Shown here piece after piece: positions 9,321-16,994 of a DNA stretch of 64,000 nt. The translations under genes and the position numbers were made by a program. The stretch's first letter is position 1. Every line of letters begins with the position of its first letter. Location: assembly GCF_002161595.1 (NCBI RefSeq), contig NZ_NFID01000001.1, forward strand, positions 186,001 to 250,000, given 5' to 3'. The DNA is from Gemmiger sp. An50 (GTDB lineage Bacteria; Bacillota; Clostridia; Oscillospirales; Ruminococcaceae). A model generated the notes under the pieces. That model was not told where the DNA came from and ran no database searches. It was given only the letters and a program-made list of their open reading frames with translations.

Positions 9321-10091
9321 TCAAAAGCCCAGCTTGAAGCTCTCGCCTTCCACGGCCACACCGGCGCTGCGGCTCACCGGAACCGGCACGCCGTCCCCGG
9401 CGGCCAGCACCTGGCCCTCGGCCAGTTCCAGGTCCCCTTCCAGCAGGTCCATCACCAGTCCCACCAGCAGGTCCCGCAGCTCCACCGGGCGGCGGGCGCT
9501 ATGTAAAATCTCCAGCTCGGGCAGCTCAAAGTCCTGTAGGCCATACGTATAAGCGCACACCCCCTGCTCGCTCTGCCACAGGCCGAAGTACACCCAGTTC
9601 AGAATGGGCAGCACGTCCTCCTTCATGGTATCGGCCACGGCCCGGTAAAAATCCGGGGCCAGCAGAGTGCCTGCCGCCATCACGCCCAGCGCGCCGGGCT
9701 GGCCGCAGGCCGCCGCGCTCACCTTGGTGAGCAGCTTGGCCGCATCCACCGGGCTCCCCTGTCCCTGGGGCAGAACGGTGATGAGCAGATGGGCCTTGTG
9801 GGCCGCTGCGGCCTGCACCGCCTGGGGCCACCAGTAGTTGGTCTTGGCCTGCTGCTCCGCCTCGCCCTCCGGTACCGGCGCGTCGATCAGGGCCACCGCC
9901 GCGATCATGCCCTGGTCGTCAAACACCACGTTGCCGGTGGCGGGGGCTTCCTTTTCCCCGTTCACCGGCAGGGCCCATTCGCTTTGCAGGTCCCGAATCA
10001 GTTTTTCCCGGTCGAAGGCGGGCTGCTCCAGCAGCACAAAGTTCACCAGCGTACCGCCGGTCGCTCCGGCCACGGTCTTTTTCTCTTCCAT
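9321..10091 (-). CDS. DUF4261 domain-containing protein
   Basis: A 256-residue cytoplasmic protein matching DUF4261. The landmarks are FVLLEQPAFDREKLIRDL near the N-terminus, the acidic VFDDQGMIAAVALIDAPVP block, YWWPQAVQAAAAHKAHLLI, ILNWVYFGLWQSEQGVCAY and a C-terminal VPVSRSAGVAVEGE. The function is unknown; relatives are often found beside SUFU-type genes. The start at 10091 is chosen because GGAGGAACCACC precedes it; the frame continues upstream, but that extension has no ribosome site and overlaps poor-quality sequence. It is the first of a probable two-gene unit with the TPR/SUFU protein, and the MATE gene lies 52 nt upstream on the same strand. Confidence 0.85.
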   Translation of the reverse strand: MEEKKTVAGATGGTLVNFVLLEQPAFDREKLIRDLQSEWALPVNGEKEAPATGNVVFDDQGMIAAVALIDAPVPEGEAEQQAKTNYWWPQAVQAAAAHKAHLLITVLPQGQGSPVDAAKLLTKVSAAACGQPGALGVMAAGTLLAPDFYRAVADTMKEDVLPILNWVYFGLWQSEQGVCAYTYGLQDFELPELEILHSARRPVELRDLLVGLVMDLLEGDLELAEGQVLAAGDGVPVPVSRSAGVAVEGESFKLGF

Positions 10092-10143
10092 GGTGGTTCC
10101 TCCTTGCTTGGCCCGTTCCATTGTGGGCCGTTTATTCGAATGG

Positions 10144-11487
10144 TCAGGGCCGCTGCCCGGCCAGATTTTCATTTTTAGCCGCCGGGGGCTCTTTGCTCTC
10201 CTGCACCGCCAGCAGTACCAGCGCGGCCACAGCCGTCAGGGCCACCGCCGCGGGCCAGGCCACCCACACGCCGGTCAGTCCCAAAAAGAGGGGCAGCACC
10301 AGCAGCATCAGGGGCTGGGTACCCAGCGGTTCGCCGTAGGCCAGAATGCCGCTGAACACCGGCTCGCCCACCGCGCAGAAGTAGCTGCTGCAAAAGCGAA
10401 CCACCGCCATAAAGGGGTAACCGATGCAAAGGGTCCACATGGCCGCCGCGCCCTCGGCAGTGGCTTCCGGGCTGGCCCCGAACACCAGCGGCAGCTGGCT
10501 GCGGCCCACCCAGGTGAGAACGCTGCACAAAACCGCCATACCCACCGCAAGGCTCAAACCCCACCGGCGCAGCAGGGCCAGCTGGCCCCACTCGCCCGCG
10601 CCCCGGGCATAGCTGAGCAGCGGCTGCACGCCGTCGCCCACGCCGCTCACCAGCGGGATCACCGCACCCAGCACATAGCTGAGCACCGCATACACCGCCA
10701 CGCCCCGGGTGCCGCCCCAGTGCAGCGCCTGCAAATTGGTGATGAGCAGAATCACGCTGGTGGAGATGGAGAGGCCAAAGGGCGAGATGCCGTATTGCAC
10801 GATGCCCCGGATCATCCGCCAGCGGGGGGCGAAATCCGCCCGGCGCAGCGGCAGCTCCCGGGCGGCCAGCAGCGTGGGCACCGCCAGCAGCGCACAGAGG
10901 ATCTGGGCCGAGCCGGTGGCCACTGCGGCGCCCGCCAGCCCCCACTGAAAGGCCTGGATGAACAGCCAGTCCATGAAGATGTTGCTCAGCAGGCCCACGA
11001 CGGTAAAGCTCATGGCCTGCATGGTCTTGTGGCAGCCTCGTAAGAGGGGCAGCGCGCCGGTGTTGATGGTCTGGCCCAGAGCCAGCGCGCAGATCATCCG
11101 GCTGTATTCCAGCGCCGGGGCGTATAGTTCCCCCTTCGCGCCGATCAGGGGCAGAATCACCGGGCAGGCCAGCCAGAGCCCCACGCTCATGGCCACGCCC
11201 GCCGCGGCCAGCGCTGTGAGGGTGTTGCCCCGGGCCAGCGCGGCCTCTTCTTTATCGCCCCGGCCCAGGGCAGTGGAAAGGCGCACCGCGCCTCCCAGTC
11301 CCAGACCCAGACTTACCGCCTGGATGAAGGCGGTGATGGGCCAGGCCACGTTGATGGCCGCCAGGCCGATGTCGCCCAGGTTCCGGCCGATGAAAAATCC
11401 GTCCACGATGATAAAGCAGCTGTTCAGCAGCTGGCTCAGCATGCTGGGCAGCGCATAGCGAAAAAACTGCCGTTTCAAGGGGGTCAA
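10144..11487 (-). CDS. MATE family multidrug/Na+ efflux transporter
   Basis: A 447-residue polytopic membrane protein with about 12 hydrophobic segments arranged as two similar halves. The N-terminal signature FRYALPSMLSQLLNSCFIIVDGFFIGRNLGDIGLAA is reproduced only in part here (SMLSQLLNSCFIIVDGFF). The segment is followed by AINVAWPITAFIQAVSLGLG and, in the second half, GDGVQPLLSYARGAGE. MATE proteins export drugs, toxins or metabolites against H+ or Na+. The substrate is unknown. The gene lies between the hydroxyacid dehydrogenase gene (49 nt upstream) and the DUF4261 gene (52 nt downstream), all on the minus strand, so a shared transcript is possible. A second MATE gene is at 59195-60550. 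Confidence 0.93.
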   Translation of the reverse strand: MTPLKRQFFRYALPSMLSQLLNSCFIIVDGFFIGRNLGDIGLAAINVAWPITAFIQAVSLGLGLGGAVRLSTALGRGDKEEAALARGNTLTALAAAGVAMSVGLWLACPVILPLIGAKGELYAPALEYSRMICALALGQTINTGALPLLRGCHKTMQAMSFTVVGLLSNIFMDWLFIQAFQWGLAGAAVATGSAQILCALLAVPTLLAARELPLRRADFAPRWRMIRGIVQYGISPFGLSISTSVILLITNLQALHWGGTRGVAVYAVLSYVLGAVIPLVSGVGDGVQPLLSYARGAGEWGQLALLRRWGLSLAVGMAVLCSVLTWVGRSQLPLVFGASPEATAEGAAAMWTLCIGYPFMAVVRFCSSYFCAVGEPVFSGILAYGEPLGTQPLMLLVLPLFLGLTGVWVAWPAAVALTAVAALVLLAVQESKEPPAAKNENLAGQRP

Positions 11488-11536
11488 TCCACCCGCTCCT
11501 TTCCGTTTGCCAAGGGGCCGGGCCCCGCTTTGTTTT

Positions 11537-12493
11537 TTATACCAGATTGCGCCGTTCGCCCCGCAAAAATGCCTGCAGGTTGGCGCACACCTCGGCGCTC
11601 AGCCGGGCCAGCGCCTCCTCGGTGGCCCAGGCCACGTGAGGGGTGAGCAGCACGTTCGGGCAGTGGAGCAGCCCGTCCTGCGGGCGCACCGGCTCGTGGG
11701 CCGCCACGTCCGAAGCATAAAAGCCCAGATGCCCGCTCTTCAGCGCGGTGCACACCGCCGCCTCATCCACCAGCGCGCCCCGGGCGGTGTTCAAAAGAAT
11801 CGCCCCCGGCTTCATGGCCGCCAGGGCCGTCTCGTTTATCATGCCCCGGGTCTCGGCGGTGGCGGGGCAGTGCAGGCTCACCACGTCGCTGTCCTCCAAA
11901 AGCTGCTCGAAGGGCACAAACTCCACCCCGTCGGCGGCATATTCCGGCTTCACGTGGCGGGTATAGGCGATCACCCGCATACCAAAGCCATTCGCGATGC
12001 GCGCCGCCGCCCGGCCGATGGCCCCGTAGCCCACCACGCCGAAGGTTCGGCCCGCCAGCTCAAAATGAGGGCGAATGCCATAGGAGTCCGGCACGCCGGT
12101 CTGCCAGTAGCCGTCCCGCAGGCTGGCGGCCCGGGCGGCGGTGCCGTTGGCCACTTCCAGAAGCAGGGCGAAGGCGTGCTGGGCCACGCTGTTTGTGGAA
12201 TAGCCCGGCACGTTGGCCACAGCCACGCCATGGCGGCGGCAGGCCTCCAGGTCCAGGCTGTCGGTGCCGGTGGCGGTCAGGCCCACCCAGCGAAGGCGCG
12301 GGCAGGCATCCAGCACCGCATCGTCGATGCGGCACTTGTTGCTCACCGCAAAATCCGCGTCCCGCAGGTGGTCGGCCAGCAGTTCATAGCCGGTGCGGGG
12401 GTATTCCTCCACCACATCCGCCAGATCATACAGCCCGGTCCAGTCCAGATCGCCCGGACGCACACAGTAGCTGTCCAGCACAACGATTTTCAT
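11537..12493 (-). CDS. D-isomer-specific 2-hydroxyacid dehydrogenase
   Basis: A 318-residue NAD-dependent dehydrogenase of the glycerate/D-lactate/phosphoglycerate family. The NAD-binding loop VVGYGAIGR lies near residues 155-163. The catalytic triad is visible: Arg in NTARGALVDE (near 231), Glu in DVAAHEPV (near 265) and His in TPHVAWAT (near 283). The substrate-side N-terminal half contains NVPGYSTNSVAQHAFALLL, which is typical. The reaction would be reversible reduction of a 2-keto acid to a D-2-hydroxy acid, perhaps hydroxypyruvate or glycerate; the exact substrate is not determined. The start at 12493 follows AGAGGGAGAAGAACCG on the minus strand. It is the first gene of a minus-strand run through the MATE and DUF4261 genes. 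Confidence 0.92.
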   Translation of the reverse strand: MKIVVLDSYCVRPGDLDWTGLYDLADVVEEYPRTGYELLADHLRDADFAVSNKCRIDDAVLDACPRLRWVGLTATGTDSLDLEACRRHGVAVANVPGYSTNSVAQHAFALLLEVANGTAARAASLRDGYWQTGVPDSYGIRPHFELAGRTFGVVGYGAIGRAAARIANGFGMRVIAYTRHVKPEYAADGVEFVPFEQLLEDSDVVSLHCPATAETRGMINETALAAMKPGAILLNTARGALVDEAAVCTALKSGHLGFYASDVAAHEPVRPQDGLLHCPNVLLTPHVAWATEEALARLSAEVCANLQAFLRGERRNLV

Positions 12494-12628
12494 CGGTTCT
12501 TCTCCCTCTTTTCAAGGCGTATTTGCCCCGTTTTTGTCTCTTTTGTAATTTTACCCGCTTTTGCAGGGCCCTTCAACCCCCGCCGCTGGATTTTTGCCGC
12601 CGGTTCGTATATAATGAAAAGGAAACTA

Positions 12629-12648
12629 TCCGCCGGACGATCCGGCGG
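12629..12648 (+). promoter_or_regulatory. Leader with -10 box and perfect hairpin ahead of the 169-residue unknown gene
   Basis: A TATAAT box at 12610-12615, without a convincing -35, is followed by a perfect 8-bp hairpin (CCGCCGGA-CGA-TCCGGCGG) in the presumed leader. The hairpin ends about 28 nt before ATG 12676. It may stabilise the transcript or modulate translation; no known riboswitch is recognised. Confidence 0.4.
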
Positions 12649-12675
12649 TGACCAGTTCGAGGGGGGCTTTTTTGC

Positions 12676-13185
12676 ATGTATACGCCAAGGCTTGTGATCC
12701 GCAAGCTGCTGCTGGGCGCGGTGCTCATGACCGTGGCCATCATCATCACGGTGCTGATCCGGGAAAATATGGACGTGAAGGACCCGGAGCAGGCCCTGCC
12801 CACCATCACCATCACGGTGAACGGAGACATGAATCTGAACGATAAAATGGTCTTCCGGGCCGGGTACGAGTGGAACTTCTTCACCACCGTGGCCAAGAAT
12901 ACTCCCACCTATACCAGCGCCACCCTGCGGGAGCAGCTGTATCCGGTGGACCTGGCCCCCAACAGCGTGCTGGACATCAATTTCTCGCTGCCGCCCAAGA
13001 CGCTGCGCATCCAGCGCGCGTCGGACGATGAGCTGGAAAACTTTGTGGAGCTGGCCGACGTGAGCGACGGTCAGATCATCAGCCCCAGCGCGCCGGGCCT
13101 GTATCTCTACCAGGTGGAAGCGGGCTTCGGCTGGCGCGGTTCGGTGCGGTACTTCTTCATGGTTCGGGTGCAGCAGTCCGTTTAA
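12676..13185 (+). CDS. Hypothetical membrane-anchored protein
   Basis: A 169-residue protein I do not recognise. Residues about 7-27 form one hydrophobic segment (LVIRKLLLGAVLMTVAIIIT) after two positive charges, so it is probably an N-in, C-out anchored protein. The roughly 140 exported residues are rich in beta-prone stretches (TITITVNGDM, NSVLDINFSLPP, GLYLYQVEAGF), suggesting a small beta-sandwich domain. There is no lipobox, sortase signal or catalytic motif. ATG 12676 has GAGGGGGG upstream. It stands alone between the divergent dehydrogenase gene and a long hairpin, and is transcribed toward the HAD-like gene on the other strand. Confidence 0.7.
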   Translation: MYTPRLVIRKLLLGAVLMTVAIIITVLIRENMDVKDPEQALPTITITVNGDMNLNDKMVFRAGYEWNFFTTVAKNTPTYTSATLREQLYPVDLAPNSVLDINFSLPPKTLRIQRASDDELENFVELADVSDGQIISPSAPGLYLYQVEAGFGWRGSVRYFFMVRVQQSV

Positions 13186-13194
13186 GAGCAAACC

Positions 13195-13243
13195 GAACAT
13201 ACAAAGGGAGCGTTCTTTTGCAGAACGCTCCCTTTGTATGTTC
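13195..13243. terminator. Long perfect inverted repeat between convergent genes
   Basis: The 21-bp arms begin GAACATACAAAGGGAGCGTT and are perfectly complementary around a 7-nt TTTTGCA loop. The repeat sits between converging genes (stops at 13185 and 13247). Neither side has a proper T-run beyond the stem, but the stem itself carries runs of A and T, so it can act as a bidirectional terminator or 3' end protector. Confidence 0.7.
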
Positions 13244-13246
13244 CGA

Positions 13247-13789
13247 TCAGGTCCCGGGCGCTTCGCCGCCCGCCTGGGCCAGCGCCGCGGTGTGGCGGGC
13301 CATCAGCCGCCGCTGGTAGCTGCCCGCGTAGGTACCGTGCAAGAGCTTGGGCAGGGCTTCCTCCTCCAGCGAGTGCCAGCACGCCGCCTCCTGCCCCGGC
13401 AGGATGGGGTAAAACAGCACGCCGTTTTTCTCCGCCGCCGCCAGGCACTGGGGCCCGAAGCCTACCACCAGAACCTTCTGCCGGTCATAGCCACGGCTCA
13501 GCAGCTCGTTCACACAGTAGGCCAGCTCCCGCCGTTTGATGCACACCGCCGTGCAGGGGGGCAGACTGTGGAAATTCCACTCGCTGTAGGCCGAGCGCAC
13601 GTTCAGGTTGGTGAGCAGCACGATGTCGGCCACGATGCGCATCCGCTCCAGGCAGGTCTTTACCCCGTCGAACACCTGGCCGCGGGCGGCGTCCAGGGCG
13701 TATTCCGCGCCCAGCAGGCAGATCATGAACGCCTTGGCCCTCGGCGGGATCTTCTGTGTCCGTTCCATAACAACGCCCCCAATATTCAT
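13247..13789 (-). CDS. HAD-superfamily-like protein, catalytically degenerate
   Basis: A 180-residue protein matching the C-terminal half of a clostridial HAD hydrolase family: strand-helix VFDGVKTCLERMR, VLLTNLN, the conserved NELLSRGYDRQKVLVVGFGP, AAEKNGVLFYPILPGQEAACWHSLEEEALPKLLHGTYAGSY. In active relatives the acidic motif IV reads GDAPGD; here it is GFGPQC, so the metal-binding Asp residues are lost. No DxD motif I is present near the N-terminus, where FMICLLGAEYALD stands instead. It is therefore probably a non-enzymatic or decaying paralogue. The start is 13789 or the internal ATG at 13768. It is a single gene with an AT-rich upstream region. Confidence 0.6.
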   Translation of the reverse strand: MNIGGVVMERTQKIPPRAKAFMICLLGAEYALDAARGQVFDGVKTCLERMRIVADIVLLTNLNVRSAYSEWNFHSLPPCTAVCIKRRELAYCVNELLSRGYDRQKVLVVGFGPQCLAAAEKNGVLFYPILPGQEAACWHSLEEEALPKLLHGTYAGSYQRRLMARHTAALAQAGGEAPGT

Positions 13790-13891
13790 AAAATTATCCG
13801 CGCCGGGTATGATCCTTTATAACTTAACTATACCAGCACAGCGGGGACGGTTGCAACTGTTTTTGTCTGTTTTTAATGATTTTTTGTGATT

Positions 13892-14614
13892 TTATTGAAT
13901 AATTCTATTATTTTCTCCCAAAACCTGGCCGATAGGCTGCTGAATGCACAGGGTAGCCAGCTTGTCCGCCGGGGTGGGCGTCATGTTGATGACCACCAGC
14001 TCCCTGCCGCCGTAATAGCGCAGAAGGCCTGCCGCCGGATATACCGCCAGGCTGGTGCCGCCCACGATCAGCAGGTCCGCTGCCTCCAGCGCACGCACGG
14101 CCCGGGTCAGCACCTTCTGGTCCAGCGATTCCTCATAGAGCACCACATCCGGCTTCACGATGCCGCCGCACTCGCACCGGGGAATGCCCTCGCTCTCGGC
14201 GATGAACTCCACCGGGTAGAACTTACCGCACCGGGTGCAGTAGTTGCGCAGGGTGCTGCCGTGCAGTTCCAGCACGTTTTTGCTGCCCGCCGCCTGGTGC
14301 AGTCCGTCGATGTTCTGGGTGATCACCGCCCGCAGCTTGCCCTGGGCCTCCAGTTTGGCCAGCCGCAGATGGGCCGCGTTGGGTTTTGCGTCCTTCACGA
14401 TCAGCTTGGCCCGGTAAAACCGGTAGAACTCCTCGGGGTCGGCTTCAAAAAAGCTGTGGCTGATGATCTGCTCCGGCGGGTACTTCCACTGCTGGTTGTA
14501 AAGACCGTCCACGCTGCGGAAGTCCGGGATGCCGCTCTCGGTGCTCACCCCCGCGCCGCCGAAAAACACAATGTTATTGCTCTTTGCGATCAATTCCTCC
14601 AAACGCTGGTCCAT
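13892..14614 (-). CDS. Sir2-type NAD-dependent protein deacylase
   Basis: A 240-residue sirtuin of normal bacterial size. NAD-binding motif GAGVSTESGIPDFRS (residues 20-34), QNIDGLH (100-106), the catalytic His in ELHGS (118) and a zinc site with Cys 126, 129, 147 and 149 are all visible. It removes acyl groups from lysines using NAD+, giving nicotinamide and O-acyl-ADP-ribose. ATG 14614 is preceded by GCAAAGGAGTG on the minus strand; a longer in-frame extension would overlap the divergent gene and is rejected. It is transcribed divergently from the NAD(P)HX dehydratase gene, sharing a 130-bp intergenic region. Confidence 0.95.
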   Translation of the reverse strand: MDQRLEELIAKSNNIVFFGGAGVSTESGIPDFRSVDGLYNQQWKYPPEQIISHSFFEADPEEFYRFYRAKLIVKDAKPNAAHLRLAKLEAQGKLRAVITQNIDGLHQAAGSKNVLELHGSTLRNYCTRCGKFYPVEFIAESEGIPRCECGGIVKPDVVLYEESLDQKVLTRAVRALEAADLLIVGGTSLAVYPAAGLLRYYGGRELVVINMTPTPADKLATLCIQQPIGQVLGENNRIIQ

Positions 14615-14649
14615 GGGGCCACACTCCTTTGCCTTGCATCTCTTTGCCG

Positions 14650-14730
14650 CCCGGGGGCGGTTGTAGTATAATAGGTATAATAAAATCATACCACAAAACA
14701 CTCCGCCCGGCCATGCCGCCGGGCGAAAAA
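14650..14730. promoter_or_regulatory. Divergent promoter region between sir2-like and NAD(P)HX dehydratase genes
   Basis: An AT-rich core with two TATAAT hexamers on the plus strand within TAGTATAATAGGTATAATAA (about 14664-14683). On the minus strand TTGTGG and TATTAT are spaced by 17 nt. A perfect GC hairpin (CGCCCGGC / GCCGGGCG, about 14703-14724) sits just before the plus-strand ribosome site AGGGGAGG. These are predicted promoters, not mapped. Confidence 0.5.
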
Positions 14731-14744
14731 GGGGAGGAACGGAT

Positions 14745-15620
14745 ATGGCAAAGGAGATCACGGCGAGCCTGGTGTTTGAGCATCTGCCCGCCCGCAAGCC
14801 GGACAGCCACAAGGGCAGCTACGGCAAGCTGCTGTGCGTCTGCGGCTGCAATCAGTACCGGGGCGCGGCGGCGCTGGCAGTGGAGGGTGCGCTGCGGGCC
14901 GGGGCCGGGGTGCTGACCCTGGCGGCCATCGAGCCGGTGATCCAGGCGGTGGGCGCCCGCTGCCCGGAGGCGGTGTTCCTGCCCTGCCGCACCGGCGAGG
15001 ACGGCGGCATTGATGTGGCCGAAGCCGACCGCATTTTGCAGGCGGCCCGTGGCTCGGACGCCATGCTCTTCGGGCCGGGACTGGGCAACACGGCGGGCAC
15101 CGCGGCCCTTCTGGAGCAGCTGGGCGAGAGCGCGGGCTGCCCCCTGGTGCTGGACGCGGACGGCCTGAACGCCGCGGCGGCCATGCCCAGCCTGCCCCGG
15201 CCCGCCAACCTTCCCCTGATTATCACCCCCCACCCCGGCGAGATGGCCCGGCTGTGCGGGGTGACCACTGCCGAGATCAACGCCAGCCGGGAGAGCGTGG
15301 CCGCGGGCTATGCCCGGGCCAACCGGTGCGTGGTGGTGCTGAAGGGCCACCGAACCATCGTGGCCGGGCCCCAGGGCGAGGTGTTCTGCAACACCACCGG
15401 CAACGCGGGCCTTGCCCGGGGCGGCAGCGGCGACATTCTGGCGGGCATGACCACCGCCTTTTTGTGCCAGGGGCTGGACCCGCTGTACGCGGCGGTGTGC
15501 GCGGTGTGGCTGCACGGTGCGGCCGCGGACCGGTGCGCCGCCCGTCTGGGCCAGTACGGCATGCTGCCCCACGACATTCTCTACGACCTGGGCACCATCT
15601 TCGTGAACAGCGGCCGTTAA
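14745..15620 (+). CDS. nnrD: ADP-dependent NAD(P)H-hydrate dehydratase
   Basis: A 291-residue ribokinase-fold protein of the YjeF C-terminal (carbohydrate kinase-related) family. Visible motifs are GSYGKLLCVCGCNQYRGAA near the N-terminus, LFGPGLG, VLDADGLNA, ITPHPGEMARL and the diagnostic GNAGLARGGSGDILAGM (near residues 218-234). The enzyme repairs hydrated NADH/NADPH (NAD(P)HX) using ADP or ATP. The usual partner, the NnrE/YjeF_N epimerase, is not fused and is not seen in the window. ATG 14745 follows GGGGAGGAACGGAT. An AraC-type regulator gene follows after 42 nt on the same strand. Confidence 0.93.
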   Translation: MAKEITASLVFEHLPARKPDSHKGSYGKLLCVCGCNQYRGAAALAVEGALRAGAGVLTLAAIEPVIQAVGARCPEAVFLPCRTGEDGGIDVAEADRILQAARGSDAMLFGPGLGNTAGTAALLEQLGESAGCPLVLDADGLNAAAAMPSLPRPANLPLIITPHPGEMARLCGVTTAEINASRESVAAGYARANRCVVVLKGHRTIVAGPQGEVFCNTTGNAGLARGGSGDILAGMTTAFLCQGLDPLYAAVCAVWLHGAAADRCAARLGQYGMLPHDILYDLGTIFVNSGR

Positions 15621-15662
15621 CGGCCCGCCGCCAAGCCGCAAGCAAAAAGGGGGGGAACCGCC

Positions 15663-16736
15663 ATGCAGAACATGAACGCCTACTACGATTTTTCCGGCCA
15701 GAAGTTTGGCCACCCCCTGAGTTTGAGCATCAACGGCTTTGACCGGCAGGTGTTCAGCCAGCAGACCAGCCTGGAGCTTTCCTACGTGCTGGAGGGGCAG
15801 TATGAGGTGATTACCGAGGGCTTTTCCCGCATGTTGGACCGCCACCAGCTGGCCCTCATCGCCCCCGGCGAGATTCACATGATCCGCAAGGCCCCCGGCG
15901 CGGAGAACGGCGCGGCCAGTGTGATCCTCACGGTGCACATCGACTTCGAGCGGATGCCCGAAGCCCTGGTGGGCGACGTGGAGGGCCTGTTCTCCACCCT
16001 GGTCTGCACCGAAGCGGAGAACGCCGCCCTGCTGGGCCGGGTGCGCCAGACCCTGGGGCGGCTGCTGCGGCTGCTCACCCGGCCGGAGCACAGCCTGTTC
16101 CAGCTGAACGCATTGATGATGGAGCTGGCGGATCTGTGCGCCAGCGGAGCGCACCGGCCGATGGAGTCCATCCCGCTGCAGTCGCCGCTGCACGAAAGCT
16201 CCCGCCGGGCCATCCGGTTCATCAACCGGAACTTCCGGCGGGACATCCACCTGGAGGACGTTGCAAAGGAGCTTTCCTTCAGTGTGTCCTATACCTCCAA
16301 GCTGTTTACCAAGCACATCGGCCTGCCCTTTGTGAAGTATCTTTCCTACGTGCGGGTGCGGGCCTCGCTGGAGGCTCTGCTGGAGGGCAAGGAGAGCATC
16401 GAGGCCATCGCGCTGGACTGCGGCATGGCCAGCGCCAAGGCCTACGCCGCCGCCTTTAAAGAAATGTACGGCATTCTGCCCAGCGTCTATCGCAAGCGCT
16501 TTTTGCAGAACCTGCGCTACAGCGAGACCGGCGCGGACCAGAAAATGCGGCTGGACGCAGCCCACCTGGCCCTGCTGGACCATCTGCTGCGCCAGCCGGA
16601 CCAGATGATCTACCAGGCCCCCGGCCTTTCCATCCTGCGCCGGGGCGAGGCGGTGGTGTGCGAGAGCGAAGGAGCCGCCGCCCTCACCCAGCAGCAGGGC
16701 AAGCTGGTGGTGGAGTTCGGGCCGAAACAGGATTGA
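15663..16736 (+). CDS. AraC family transcriptional regulator
   Basis: A 357-residue regulator. The N-terminal about 150 residues form a cupin-like sensor (LSYVLEGQYEVITEGFSRMLDRHQLALIAPGE), a fold that usually binds a sugar or other small effector. Residues about 180-280 carry the AraC double helix-turn-helix: FINRNFRRDIHLEDVAKELS, FSVSYTSKLFTKHIG and the signature from ALDCGMASAKAYAAAFKEMYG. Unusually, about 75 residues follow the DNA-binding domain. The target is unknown; the adjacent Fe-S flavoenzyme gene 258 nt downstream is a candidate. The start is set by GGGGGGGAACCGCC before ATG 15663. A rho-independent terminator follows. Confidence 0.92.
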   Translation: MQNMNAYYDFSGQKFGHPLSLSINGFDRQVFSQQTSLELSYVLEGQYEVITEGFSRMLDRHQLALIAPGEIHMIRKAPGAENGAASVILTVHIDFERMPEALVGDVEGLFSTLVCTEAENAALLGRVRQTLGRLLRLLTRPEHSLFQLNALMMELADLCASGAHRPMESIPLQSPLHESSRRAIRFINRNFRRDIHLEDVAKELSFSVSYTSKLFTKHIGLPFVKYLSYVRVRASLEALLEGKESIEAIALDCGMASAKAYAAAFKEMYGILPSVYRKRFLQNLRYSETGADQKMRLDAAHLALLDHLLRQPDQMIYQAPGLSILRRGEAVVCESEGAAALTQQQGKLVVEFGPKQD

Positions 16737-16768
16737 CCTCTATTTTCAGTCTTTATTCCCAGAACAAA

Positions 16769-16813
16769 TAATGTCGGTTTTGGCGTTTCAGCGTGCTAAA
16801 ACCGACATTTTTT
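16769..16813 (+). terminator. Intrinsic terminator after the AraC gene
   Basis: Stem AATGTCGGTTTT / AAAACCGACATT with a 17-nt loop, followed by TTTTTGTCTTTT. It isolates the AraC gene from the Fe-S flavoenzyme gene. Confidence 0.85.
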
Positions 16814-16910
16814 GTCTTTTCCCGGCGTTTTTATGACCCAACCCGTCAAACTTCTAACAAAATCCCGCCGTTGATGGCAACCAGCGCCCGGGCTTTTGCC
16901 CGCCCGGCCG

Positions 16911-16919
16911 TGCTATAAT
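16911..16919 (+). promoter_or_regulatory. Extended -10 promoter for the Fe-S flavoenzyme gene
   Basis: TGCTATAAT (TATAAT at 16914-16919) is an extended -10 element about 75 nt before ATG 16995. There is no good -35, which is common with the TG extension. The leader of about 68 nt has GAAGGAGTTT as the ribosome site. Confidence 0.6.
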
Positions 16920-16994
16920 GGGGCCAACGAAACGAACGCACCCAACTGGCACGGCGGGCCAGCGGCCCCGTGCTCCATACGAAGGAGTTTGGCT

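Noticed and set aside
14615..14812. N-terminal extension of the sirtuin by 66 residues
   Set aside because: It overlaps the divergent dehydratase gene and promoter and has no ribosome site; ATG 14614 has GGAGTG.
16741..16994. Small gene or ncRNA between the AraC and Fe-S flavoenzyme genes
   Set aside because: The interval holds only a terminator and an extended -10 promoter.
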